Positions 9,629 to 18,174 of a DNA stretch of 35,838 nucleotides are shown here, one piece after another. Positions within the stretch are counted from its first letter, which is position 1, and each line of letters begins with the position of its first letter. Location: positions 1 to 35,838 of the forward strand of contig JACRKA010000055.1 of assembly GCA_016219905.1 (NCBI GenBank). The letters are read 5' to 3'. The stretch comes from Verrucomicrobiota bacterium. Lineage in GTDB: Bacteria > Verrucomicrobiota > Verrucomicrobiia > CAIQCK01. The translations under genes and the position numbers were made by a program. The notes below the pieces were generated by a model that searched no databases, was not told the origin of the DNA, and worked only from the letters and a program-made list of their open reading frames with translations.

Positions 9629-10345
9629 GTGCACTTCCTCGACCTGATGCTGCCGACGCCGGAAGAAAACCTCGCGCTCGACGAGGCGATGCTCGTCGCG
9701 GCGGAGGAAACCGGTGGTGGCGAAACCCTGCGCGTCTGGGAAAGCGCGACGCCCTTTGTCGTGCTCGGCTACTTTTGCCGCCTAGCCGATGACGTGGACG
9801 AAGTCGCCTGCCGCGCCGACGGCGTGCCGATCCTGCGGCGCGTCAGCGGCGGCGGCACGGTGTTGCAAGGGCCGGGCTGCCTCAACTTCGCCGTCGTGCT
9901 CGACATGCGCGGCGAGCCGGCGCTGCGCGACATCGGCCGCTCGCACCGCATCATCCTCGGCAAGATCGCCGGGGCGCTCGCGCCGCGTTTCAGCGGCATC
10001 GAGTTTCATCCGCCGAACGACCTCTCCATCGCCTGCCGCAAGTTCTCCGGCAACGCCCAGCGCCGGCGCCGCGACTGGCTGCTGCACCACGGCACGCTGC
10101 TCTACGACTTCCCGCTCGCGAGCGTCGCCCGCTGCCTGCGTGAGCCGCAACGCCGGCCGGACTACCGCGCGAGCCGGCGACATGATGATTTCCTGATGAA
10201 CCTTGCCACTGACAGGGAGTGGCTCGTCGCGCGGCTGCGCGAGACGTGGCACGCGGACCCCGTTGCCGCCGATTGGCCGCGCGCGCTGACCGCGGAATTG
10301 GTCGCGTCACGTTACGCAAACCCGGAGTGGATTCGGCGGCGGTGA
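9629..10345 (+). CDS. Lipoate--protein ligase A family (biotin/lipoate ligase fold)
   Basis: ENLALDEAML, RRVSGGGTVLQGPGCLNFAVVLD and CRKFSGNAQ..HHGTLLYDF motifs of the LplA-like family, including the putative catalytic Lys. Confidence 0.8.
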   Translation: MHFLDLMLPTPEENLALDEAMLVAAEETGGGETLRVWESATPFVVLGYFCRLADDVDEVACRADGVPILRRVSGGGTVLQGPGCLNFAVVLDMRGEPALRDIGRSHRIILGKIAGALAPRFSGIEFHPPNDLSIACRKFSGNAQRRRRDWLLHHGTLLYDFPLASVARCLREPQRRPDYRASRRHDDFLMNLATDREWLVARLRETWHADPVAADWPRALTAELVASRYANPEWIRRR

Positions 10346-10368
10346 TTGGGTAGCCTTCCGGCGCGACC

Positions 10369-10863
10369 ATGAGCCAGCTCCTGCCCTACACGCGCAACTG
10401 CTTCGTCTGCGGCGCGCACAACCTCCACGGCCTGCAACTGAAGTTTCGCCGCGAGGGCGACGAAGTTTGCGCCGACTTCACGCCGCAGCCGCACCACGCC
10501 GGCTTCCGCGGCATCATCCACGGCGGCATCCTCTCGACCGTCCTCGACGAGGCGATGTTCTGGGCCGCCGCCATCGCCACGCGCCGCTTCGGCCTCGCGG
10601 TGGACCTCAACGTCCGGTTCATGAAGAAGGTCTCCGTCGGCGACGCGCTCACCGTCGTGGCCGCGTTCGTGGCCGACAAGGGCCGCCTCTGGGAATCGCG
10701 CGCCGAGCTGCGCCAAGCCGACGGCACGGTGGTGGCCCGCGCGACGTGCAAGCAGATGCCGATGAGCGAGGAGGAGATGCGGTTCGCCGCGGGCGATTTC
10801 CTCGCCGACCCGGCGACGACGGCGGCCGCAGAGTTGTTTACCGGTTTGAAGGAGCGACCATGA
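10369..10863 (+). CDS. PaaI-like hotdog-fold thioesterase
   Basis: NCFVCGAHNLHGLQLKFR, HHAGFRGIIHGGILSTVLDEAMFWAA and TVVARATCKQMPM; classic hotdog thioesterase layout. Confidence 0.85.
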   Translation: MSQLLPYTRNCFVCGAHNLHGLQLKFRREGDEVCADFTPQPHHAGFRGIIHGGILSTVLDEAMFWAAAIATRRFGLAVDLNVRFMKKVSVGDALTVVAAFVADKGRLWESRAELRQADGTVVARATCKQMPMSEEEMRFAAGDFLADPATTAAAELFTGLKERP

Positions 10864-12374
10864 AGCGCGCCGCGGCCGTGCTCTTGCAACTCATTCTTGC
10901 GTCTCTCGACGGAGCGGCCCTTCATGCCGCCGACCAGCCGCAATGGGGCCAGCGCGGGTCGCGCAACATGGTGTCGGAGGAGAAGCGCCTGCCCGACACT
11001 TTCGACCCGAAGACCGGCAGGAACATCCAATGGTCCGTCGCGCTCGGCAGCGAGACACATTCGACGCCGATCGTCGCAAGAGGCCGCGTGCTCGTCGGCA
11101 CCAACAACAACGCGCCGCGCGATCCGCGCCACCAGGGCGACCGCGGCGTGCTGATGTGCTTCGACGAGAAGGACGGCAGGTTCCTCTGGCAGCTCCTTGT
11201 GCCGAAGATCACCGGCGACATCTACCTCGACTGGCCCAACTCCGGCATCTGTTCGCCGCCGACGGTCGAGGGCGACCGCGTCTATGCCGTCAGCAACCGC
11301 GGCGAGGTGATGTGCCTCGACCTCCACGGCATGGCCAACGGCAACGACGGGCCGTATCGCGACGAAGGCCGGCACATGGTTCCCGCCGACGCGCCGGCCG
11401 TCGAGCCGCTGCCGACGGACGCGGACATCCTCTGGATGTTCGACATGCGGGGCGAGCCGACGAAGGTCTATGAGAACGACGCGTTTCACTGCTCGCCGCT
11501 GCTGCACGGCCGGTTCCTCTACGTCAACACCTCCAACGGCGTGGACAACACGCACCGGAAAATCCGCGCGCCGGACGCGCCGAGCCTGATCGTGCTCGAC
11601 AAGATTACCGGCCGGCTCGTCGCGCGCGACCACGAGGGCATCGGCCCGCGCATTTTCCACTGCTCGTGGTCATCGCCGTCGCTCGGTGAGGTCAACGGCC
11701 GGCCGCTGGTGTTCCTCGCGGGCGGCGATGGTGTCGTGTATGCGTTCGAGCCGGTCAAGGAAGCTCCGCCCGAAGGCGAAGTGCTGAAGCTGAAGAAGGT
11801 CTGGTCCTTCGACGGCGACCCCACCGCGCCGAAGCAGGAAGTCTCCCGCTACATGACCAACCGGAAGGAAGGCCCGAGCGACATCTTCGGCATGCCGGTC
11901 TTCGTGGATGGCCGCGTGTTCGTCGCGGGCGGCGGTGACATCTGGTGGGGCAAGAACGAGGCGTGGCTCCAGTGTGTTGACGCGAGCAAGACCGGCGACA
12001 TCACGAAGACGGCGCAACTCTGGGCGTATCGCTTTGAGCCGCACACGATGTCCACGCCCGCGGTGCAAGACGGTTTGGTGTTCGTCAGCGACACGGCGGG
12101 CAAACTGCACTGCGTGGACGCCGCGACGGGCAAGTCGCACTGGGTGCATCAGGCCAACGGCCCGTTCTGGGCCTCGTCGCTCATCGCGGACGGAAAAGTC
12201 TATATCGGCACGCGGCGCGGCCAGTTCCTGATCCTCGCCGCGAGCAAGGAGCTTCGCGTGCTCAGCACCATCGAGCTCGAAAGCCCCATCAGCGCGACGA
12301 CCGTCGCCGCCAACGGCACGCTTTACGTTGCCACGATGAACCGGCTTTATGCCGTGCGGAAGCCGGCTGAATGA
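10860..12374 (+). CDS. Secreted PQQ-like beta-propeller protein
   Basis: ATG overlaps the thioesterase stop (ATGA). Signal peptide, WGQRGSRN start, repeated propeller blade motifs (STPIVARGRVLVGTNNN, SPPTVEGDRVYAVSNRGEVMCLDLHG, STPAVQDGLVFVSDTAGKLHCVDAATG). ORF-track start at 10467 is an upstream run-on. Confidence 0.88.
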   Translation: MKRAAAVLLQLILASLDGAALHAADQPQWGQRGSRNMVSEEKRLPDTFDPKTGRNIQWSVALGSETHSTPIVARGRVLVGTNNNAPRDPRHQGDRGVLMCFDEKDGRFLWQLLVPKITGDIYLDWPNSGICSPPTVEGDRVYAVSNRGEVMCLDLHGMANGNDGPYRDEGRHMVPADAPAVEPLPTDADILWMFDMRGEPTKVYENDAFHCSPLLHGRFLYVNTSNGVDNTHRKIRAPDAPSLIVLDKITGRLVARDHEGIGPRIFHCSWSSPSLGEVNGRPLVFLAGGDGVVYAFEPVKEAPPEGEVLKLKKVWSFDGDPTAPKQEVSRYMTNRKEGPSDIFGMPVFVDGRVFVAGGGDIWWGKNEAWLQCVDASKTGDITKTAQLWAYRFEPHTMSTPAVQDGLVFVSDTAGKLHCVDAATGKSHWVHQANGPFWASSLIADGKVYIGTRRGQFLILAASKELRVLSTIELESPISATTVAANGTLYVATMNRLYAVRKPAE

Positions 12375-12390
12375 CAGAGACAAACCGACC

Positions 12391-13278
12391 ATGACCATGA
12401 TGACATCACTTCGCCTCACCACCCTCCTTCTTCTCACCGCCATCGTGTGGCTCACGCCAGCCCATGCGGCTGATGCGGCGCGGCCCAAGCCGCTGCGCGC
12501 GCTGCTCGTCATCGGCGGTTGTTGCCATGACTACAAGACCCAGAAAAACATCCTCAAGCAAGGCATCGAGGAGCGCGCCAACGTCGTCGTGGACATCTGC
12601 TACTGCGAAGACAAGAGCACCAAGCCGCCGCTGCCGATCCTTGGCAAGCCCGATTACGGTGCGGGCTACGACGTCATCATCCACGATGAGTGCGCCGCGA
12701 GCATCTCCGACGCGGGGTTGATCGAGGGCGTGCTCAAGCCGCACCGCGACGGCATCCCCGGCGTGAACCTGCACTGCGCGATGCACTGCTATCGCATCGG
12801 CAACCCCGGCGAGCCGGCCGATCCGGCCTCGACCCGTGCGCTTTGGTTCAACTACCTCGGCCTCCAGTCCAGCGGCCACGGCCCGCAAGCGCCGATCGCG
12901 GTCGTCCACACCGACAAGGCCCACCCGGTCACGCGCGGACTGGAGGACTGGACGACCATCAATGAAGAGCTTTACAACAACATCAAGGTCCTCGACACGG
13001 CCCAGCCGTTGGCGCGCGGCAAGCAACATGTGTCGCAGCGGAAGAAGCAGAAGGACGGCACCGAGAAGCTCATCGAGCGGGATGACGATTACGTCGTCAC
13101 ATGGACCAACACCTACAACGGCCGGACCCGCGTGTTCAGCACCACGCTCGGCCACAACAACAAGACCTGCGAAGACGCGCGCTACCTGGACCTCGTCACG
13201 CGCGGCCTGCTCTGGGCCTGCGACAAGCTCGACACGAACAGCAAGCCGAAGGCCGGCTACGGTCCGGCCGGCCACTGA
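12391..13278 (+). CDS. Secreted ThuA-like domain protein
   Basis: Signal peptide; LRALLVIGGCCHDYKTQKNIL, YDVIIHDECA, GVNLHCAMHCYR, HTDKAHPVTRGLEDW and GRTRVFSTTLGHNNKT fit ThuA domains. Confidence 0.85.
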   Translation: MTMMTSLRLTTLLLLTAIVWLTPAHAADAARPKPLRALLVIGGCCHDYKTQKNILKQGIEERANVVVDICYCEDKSTKPPLPILGKPDYGAGYDVIIHDECAASISDAGLIEGVLKPHRDGIPGVNLHCAMHCYRIGNPGEPADPASTRALWFNYLGLQSSGHGPQAPIAVVHTDKAHPVTRGLEDWTTINEELYNNIKVLDTAQPLARGKQHVSQRKKQKDGTEKLIERDDDYVVTWTNTYNGRTRVFSTTLGHNNKTCEDARYLDLVTRGLLWACDKLDTNSKPKAGYGPAGH

Positions 13279-13300
13279 CGGCCGATGAAGATTATTGTTT

Positions 13301-13356
13301 GACCGCGGATAACGCAGATGGCGCGGATGGTTATTGGGGCTGGGCCAGTAATCCGT
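13301..13356. repeat. CCGCGGAT-family repeat, degenerate copy (3' side of GxxExxY gene)
   Basis: gaccgcggataacgcagatggcgcggatgg (13301-13330) matches the left arm of 2478-2507; only a short partner (agtaatccg) follows. Confidence 0.7.
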
Positions 13357-13364
13357 GTTTTTCT

Positions 13365-13742
13365 TCAATCGTCAACAGCTTCTCGGACGACGCGTTTCCA
13401 CTGGAGGCGGGAGAACTTGAAATTCAGCAGCAGAGCGACCTGGAGACCGGTGATCGCGAGGTAGCCGACCATTTGCGCGATGTGACTCTCATTGAATGCA
13501 GTGACTACCTTGGGATCCACAATCACCTTGCCATCCACGATCAAGTCGGGAATCAACATGCCGATGTGTTCATTCCGATAGCTGACAGGAAACTGGCGCT
13601 GTTGCTCGATGGTGTGGCCGCCGGCTTTCAATTCCAAGACGAGCGCGTTCTCGTAAAGCTTCTCGTCAAGGCCAGGCCTCAACTCGTTGAGCACGCGCAT
13701 GGCGGCGCCGATGATTGCCTTCGTGAGTTCCTCGTGTTGCAT
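13365..13742 (-). CDS. GxxExxY family protein
   Basis: MQHEELTKAIIGAAMRVLNELRPGLDEKLYENALVLELKAGG: G-L-D-E-K-L-Y fits GxxExxY; later VELR-like YRNEHIGMLIPDLIVDGKVIVDPK segment typical of the family. Confidence 0.88.
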   Translation of the reverse strand: MQHEELTKAIIGAAMRVLNELRPGLDEKLYENALVLELKAGGHTIEQQRQFPVSYRNEHIGMLIPDLIVDGKVIVDPKVVTAFNESHIAQMVGYLAITGLQVALLLNFKFSRLQWKRVVREAVDD

Positions 13743-13752
13743 AGTTGGGTGT

Positions 13753-13829
13753 AACCGCGGATTACGCTGATACCGCGGATGAGTCATGAATTCGCCGAAC
13801 CATCCGCGTCATCCGCGATATCCGCGGTT
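13753..13829. repeat. CCGCGGAT-family palindromic repeat (5' side of GxxExxY gene)
   Basis: Left aaccgcggattacgctgataccgcggatga (13753-13782), right ccatccgcgtcatccgcgatatccgcggtt (13800-13829); inverted relation. Confidence 0.85.
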
Positions 13830-14737
13830 CATTTTTTCTTTGTCAGCACGCCCAGCGAGCGCATCCATTCCTCGGCGCGTTTGGGCCAGGTGGTGACGAG
13901 CTTGTCGGACGGGCGCAGCCCGTAGCCGTGGCCGCCCACTGGATAAAGGTGCATCTCGGCGGGCACCCCAGCATTCTTCAGCGCGAGGAAGTAAAAGATG
14001 GGGCACTCGACGCGAATCTTGTCGTCCTCGGTCATCACCAGGAACGTCGGCGGCGTTTGCGCCGTCACGCGCAGCTCCGGCGACAGCTCGGTCTTGTCTT
14101 TCTGGATGAGATACGCCGGATAGATCGGCATCGCGAAATCCGGCCGGCAGCTTTCCTTGTCGGCGTCATCCACCGGCTCGTAAGTGCGCTTGTCGAAGTT
14201 GGTGCTTGCGCACGCCGTCAGGTGGCCGCCGGCGGAGAAACCCAGGATGCCGATGCGGTCGGGTTTGATGCCCCACTCCTTCGCGCGATGGCGGACGATG
14301 CCGAGCGCACGCTGCGCGTCCTGCAACGGCGCCTCGTGGCGCAGGCGGTCCTTGCGCGCCGGCACGCGATATTTCAGCAACACGCCGGTGACGCCGATGG
14401 AGTTGAGCCACTTGCAGACTTCCGTGCCTTCGAGGTCATACGCGAGGATGCTGTAACCGCCGCCGGGGCAGACGACGACCGCCGCGCCGGTCTGTTTGCC
14501 TTGCGGCCGGAACACGGTGATCGTCGGCTTGCTGACGTTGCCGAGGCGGATCACGGACTTGCCGGTGGGCTTGCCGTCCTTCGGCTTCGTCATGTCCTTC
14601 TCCTCGCCGATGTCGCCCTTCTCGCCAGGCGCAGCGCCGGGCCAGAGCGGGATGGGCTGCGGGCCGGCGGCGAACGACGGTGCAACGGTGGCGGCGAAAA
14701 CCAACGAAGCGAGGCAGGCGGCGAGGGTCTTGTTCAT
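13829..14737 (-). CDS. Secreted alpha/beta hydrolase (esterase/lipase-like)
   Basis: Signal peptide MNKTLAACLASLVFAATVAPSFAA; PLWPGAAPGEKG; VVVCPGGGYSILAYDLEG (oxyanion region); ILGFSAGGHL (GxSxGG nucleophile elbow); GGHGYGL with His. Confidence 0.88.
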   Translation of the reverse strand: MNKTLAACLASLVFAATVAPSFAAGPQPIPLWPGAAPGEKGDIGEEKDMTKPKDGKPTGKSVIRLGNVSKPTITVFRPQGKQTGAAVVVCPGGGYSILAYDLEGTEVCKWLNSIGVTGVLLKYRVPARKDRLRHEAPLQDAQRALGIVRHRAKEWGIKPDRIGILGFSAGGHLTACASTNFDKRTYEPVDDADKESCRPDFAMPIYPAYLIQKDKTELSPELRVTAQTPPTFLVMTEDDKIRVECPIFYFLALKNAGVPAEMHLYPVGGHGYGLRPSDKLVTTWPKRAEEWMRSLGVLTKKK

Positions 14738-14807
14738 GCCGGGATGAAAGCGGAAAAATGTTGCGACCGCAAAGGGAAACTGCACACTCTCGCGCCTACC
14801 CACCGCC

Positions 14808-15998
14808 ATGAACACGAGCCAAACCTCCCCGATCAACCGTCGTCATTTCCTCAAGGCCGCCACTGCCGTTGCCGGTGCGACGTTTGTCAGCGTCAAGCCG
14901 CGTGCGCAGGCCGCGCCGACCATCAAGCTGCTGGAGACGAAAGTCATCAGCCACCAGCCGCAGTATTACCACGGCTGGCCGACCGTGGCGCGCCGCCGCA
15001 ACGGCGACCTGTTGCTGAGCTATTCCGGCGGGCGCGAGGCGCACGTCTGCCCGTTCGGCCGGGTCGAGTTGATGGTGTCGCACGACAACGGCGCGACGTG
15101 GGGCTGGCCACAGGTGCTGCTCGACAGCGCGATTGACGACCGCGACTCCGGCGTGCTGGAGACGGCGAAGGGTTCGATCCTCGTCACGACGTTCACGTCG
15201 CTGGCTTACGAGAGCGGCCTGCTGGCAGCAGAGAAGAAGAAGCCCGGCGACAAAGGCGCGTGGCCAGCCGAGAAGCTCAAAGCATGGCAGGCCGCGCACA
15301 ACCGGCTCAGCGCGGAGCAACGGCAGGGCGAACTCGGCCAATGGATGACCCGCTCGACCGATGGAGGTGTGACCTGGTCCGCGCGCTATCCGACCATCGT
15401 GAACAGCCCGCACGGGCCAATCCAGCTCGGCGACGGCCGGCTGCTCTATGCGGGCAAGGAGCTTTGGACCGGCAAGAAGCGCGTCGGCGTTTGCGAGTCG
15501 CGCGACGATGGCAAGTCGTGGCACTGGCTTGCGGAAATTCCCGCGCGCGCTGGCGACGAGGCGAAGAATTACCACGAGTTGCACGCCGTCGAGGTGTCGC
15601 GCGGCCGGGTCATCGTCCAGATCCGCAACCACAACAAAGCCAATGCCGGCGAGACGCTCCAAACCGAATCTTCCGACGGCGGCAAGACGTGGTCGGTGCC
15701 ACACTCCATCGGCGTTTGGGGACTGCCGTCGCATCTGCTGCGGCTGCGCAGCGGCAGGCTGCTGATGACCTACGGCCATCGCCGCGCGCCGTTCGGCAAT
15801 CAGGCCCGCATCAGCGACGACGGCGGCAAATCGTGGTCGGAGCCGGTCATCGTTTCCGGCGATGGCGCGGGCGGCGACCTCGGCTATCCGAGCACGGTCG
15901 AGCTGGCCGACGGCGCGCTGTTGACGGTGTGGTATGAATCAATGAAGGGGTCGCCGCGCGCCGTGCTGCGGCAGGCGCGGTGGACGCTGGAAGCTTGA
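14808..15998 (+). CDS. Exo-sialidase-like (Asp-box) protein with Tat-type signal
   Basis: NRRHFLKAATAVAGATFVS Tat-like leader; five Asp-box motifs (SHDNGATW, STDGGVTW, SRDDGKSW, SSDGGKTW, SDDGGKSW). Confidence 0.85.
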   Translation: MNTSQTSPINRRHFLKAATAVAGATFVSVKPRAQAAPTIKLLETKVISHQPQYYHGWPTVARRRNGDLLLSYSGGREAHVCPFGRVELMVSHDNGATWGWPQVLLDSAIDDRDSGVLETAKGSILVTTFTSLAYESGLLAAEKKKPGDKGAWPAEKLKAWQAAHNRLSAEQRQGELGQWMTRSTDGGVTWSARYPTIVNSPHGPIQLGDGRLLYAGKELWTGKKRVGVCESRDDGKSWHWLAEIPARAGDEAKNYHELHAVEVSRGRVIVQIRNHNKANAGETLQTESSDGGKTWSVPHSIGVWGLPSHLLRLRSGRLLMTYGHRRAPFGNQARISDDGGKSWSEPVIVSGDGAGGDLGYPSTVELADGALLTVWYESMKGSPRAVLRQARWTLEA

Positions 15999-16007
15999 GA
16001 GACCGAC

Positions 16008-16171
16008 AGCTCCGTTAGGAGCGTCATGTTTATAGTATGGCATATCCACCAACCCCAAGCTCCGTAGGAGCGGCATGACGGAATCGCAGCCGAGCCATAC
16101 CGTGTCGCTCCTACGGAGCTTCCTCGATATTAGCTGGGTCGTGCTATAACCATGTCGCCCCTGACGGGGCT
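16008..16171. repeat. Cluster of CTCCGTAGGAGC-type palindromic repeats
   Basis: agctccgttaggagcgtcatg (16008-16028); aagctccgtaggagcggcatg (16057-16077); inverted tgtcgctcctacggagctt (16103-16121); variant catgtcgcccctgacggggct (16151-16171). 16057-16072 and 16106-16121 are perfect 16-nt reverse complements. Confidence 0.85.
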
Positions 16172-16227
16172 GTATTAGAAGACCACAGCGACAATGCCGA
16201 GCTGGTTCGACACCGGAGAATGAACAT

Positions 16228-17259
16228 ATGAAGACAGAGCAATTGACACACCTCCCTGCGGTGATTGCGGCGGGCGTCGTTCTCGCTGTTTCACTGTTTG
16301 CGCCGTTGGCTCACGCCGTGGAGCCAGCCAAGCAATCGCCCCCGCCCGGCCCGATCCAGACGGGCAAGGGCCATCACTTCGCCTGCACGGATTACAGCGG
16401 CAAGAAGGTCTTCATCGTCAACACGGACGGCAAGGTCGAGTGGGAATACGCGACCGGCTCGTGCAACGACCTGTGGGTGCTGCCCAACGGCAACTTGCTC
16501 TTCAACACCGGCACCGGCGTGCAGGAGGTCACCCGCGACAAGAAGGTCGTCTTCGATTACAAAGGCTCGCCGTTCAAGCGCGCCGTCAAGCAGAAGGACG
16601 GCACGACGAAGCAGGTCGAGGGGCCGAGCGAAATCTACGCCTGCCAGCGGCTCGCCAACGGCAACACGTTCATCGGCGAGTGCAACACCGGCCGGCTGCT
16701 GGAGGTCACGCCCGATGGAAAGATCGTCAAGGAAGTGCGGCTGCTGCCCGAGGGCAAGGACGGCGGCCACGGCTACATCCGCAACGCGCGCCGGCTCGCC
16801 AACGGCAACTATCTGGTGACGCACTACGGCGAGCAGGCGGTGCGCGAATACGACGCGCAGGGCAAGAGGGTGCGCGAGATTCCCGCGACCGGCGGCACGC
16901 ACAGCGCCATCCGCCTGCCGAACGGCAACACATTGATCTCCTGTGGCGACCTGCCGGGCGGCCATCGCGTGTTCGAGGTGGACGCGGGCGGCAAGACCGT
17001 GTGGGAAGTCAAAGACGACGAACTGCCGGGCATCAGCCTGAAGTTCATGGCCGGTCTCCAGCGGCTGCCGAACGGCAACACGGTGATCTCAAACTGGCTC
17101 GGTCACGGCCAGTTCGGCAAAGGCCCGCACCTGATCGAGCTGACGCCCGACAAGAAGGTCGTCTGGACCTTCAGCGACCACCAGACGATGAAGACGATCT
17201 CCAGCGTCCAATTTCTCGACGTGCCGGGCGACGTCATCAAGGGCGAAGTCATGCACTGA
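16228..17259 (+). CDS. Secreted beta-propeller protein with LPNGN blade motifs
   Basis: Signal peptide; recurring VLPNGNLLF, RLANGNTFI, RLANGNYLV, RLPNGNTLI, RLPNGNTVI motifs. Confidence 0.8.
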   Translation: MKTEQLTHLPAVIAAGVVLAVSLFAPLAHAVEPAKQSPPPGPIQTGKGHHFACTDYSGKKVFIVNTDGKVEWEYATGSCNDLWVLPNGNLLFNTGTGVQEVTRDKKVVFDYKGSPFKRAVKQKDGTTKQVEGPSEIYACQRLANGNTFIGECNTGRLLEVTPDGKIVKEVRLLPEGKDGGHGYIRNARRLANGNYLVTHYGEQAVREYDAQGKRVREIPATGGTHSAIRLPNGNTLISCGDLPGGHRVFEVDAGGKTVWEVKDDELPGISLKFMAGLQRLPNGNTVISNWLGHGQFGKGPHLIELTPDKKVVWTFSDHQTMKTISSVQFLDVPGDVIKGEVMH

Positions 17260-17280
17260 ACCAATCGGAGGCGCGACCGT

Positions 17281-18174
17281 ATGCAAACGAGACGACTCCT
17301 GCTGGTCATTGTTTCCGTGGCCGTCGCGCGCTTGCTAGCGGCGCAAGAGATCGTCCGCGACGGCGCGATGGAGAAACTCGTCCTCTTCGGCCCGGACTCG
17401 GCCAAGAGTTGGTCGGTCGCCGAGTCTTCGCTCGAAGCCTCCGCCGCCCACGTCAAGACCGGCCGCGCCGCGCTGCACTGGCACGTGACGGTGGACTATT
17501 ACGGCGGCGAGGAGAAATATCCCATCGGCTGGCCGCGCTTCGGCCACAACATCCCGGAGCCGATGCGCGACTGGTCGGCGTGGGACTATTTCCACGCGTG
17601 GGTCTATACGACCACCTCCCGTGCCGCGCTGCCGAAGGAACCGGTCGGCCTCGGCATCCAGGCGCCCGACAAGGCCGGCACATACCATGTCCGCCTGACC
17701 GAGTTGAAGCCGGGCGCGTGGGTCGAGATCAAGATTCCTGTTTCGCGCATCGCTCAACCTGCCGACGTGCGCAACCTCCAGTTCAATATCTCTGAGTCCG
17801 ATTACAAGCACGGCGACCAGCTTGACCTGTGGGTTGATGATCTCGCGCTGCTCCGCTACGCCGAGCCGACGCTGCTCGAGTTCGCCGCCGAGAACGCTGT
17901 GATGTTCGCTGGCGCGCGCACCGTGCCGGTGAAACTCCAACTTGCCGGTGTCCGGCCCGGCCAGCGTGTCGAACTGGCGTGCGAGCTTCGCTGCGACGGC
18001 CGCGTCGTCGCGCGGGCCAACTCGTCGGCCGAGCGCGGCCCGCAACGCATCGCGCTCGACGTCGGCGGCAAGAAGCTGCCGCCGGGCGACTACGAGCTGG
18101 CCGCGCGGGTTGCCGGCAATCCGCAACCGGTCACAGCAAAGGTTCGTCTCATTGAATCGCCGTGGAGGAAATGA
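17281..18174 (+). CDS. Secreted protein of unknown function, carbohydrate-binding-like beta-sandwich
   Basis: Signal peptide-like start; WSAWDYFHAWVYTTT..GIQAPDKAGTYHVRLTELKPGAWVEIKIPVSRI..LDLWVDDLALLRY resembles CBM-type jelly-roll domains. Confidence 0.65.
   Translation: MQTRRLLLVIVSVAVARLLAAQEIVRDGAMEKLVLFGPDSAKSWSVAESSLEASAAHVKTGRAALHWHVTVDYYGGEEKYPIGWPRFGHNIPEPMRDWSAWDYFHAWVYTTTSRAALPKEPVGLGIQAPDKAGTYHVRLTELKPGAWVEIKIPVSRIAQPADVRNLQFNISESDYKHGDQLDLWVDDLALLRYAEPTLLEFAAENAVMFAGARTVPVKLQLAGVRPGQRVELACELRCDGRVVARANSSAERGPQRIALDVGGKKLPPGDYELAARVAGNPQPVTAKVRLIESPWRK

Noticed and set aside
10467-10859. N-terminal extension of the PQQ propeller ORF
   Set aside because: Out-of-frame read of the thioesterase; a good start with signal peptide exists at 10860.
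16008-16171. CRISPR array
   Set aside because: Units are palindromic, irregularly spaced, differ in orientation, and no cas genes are present.
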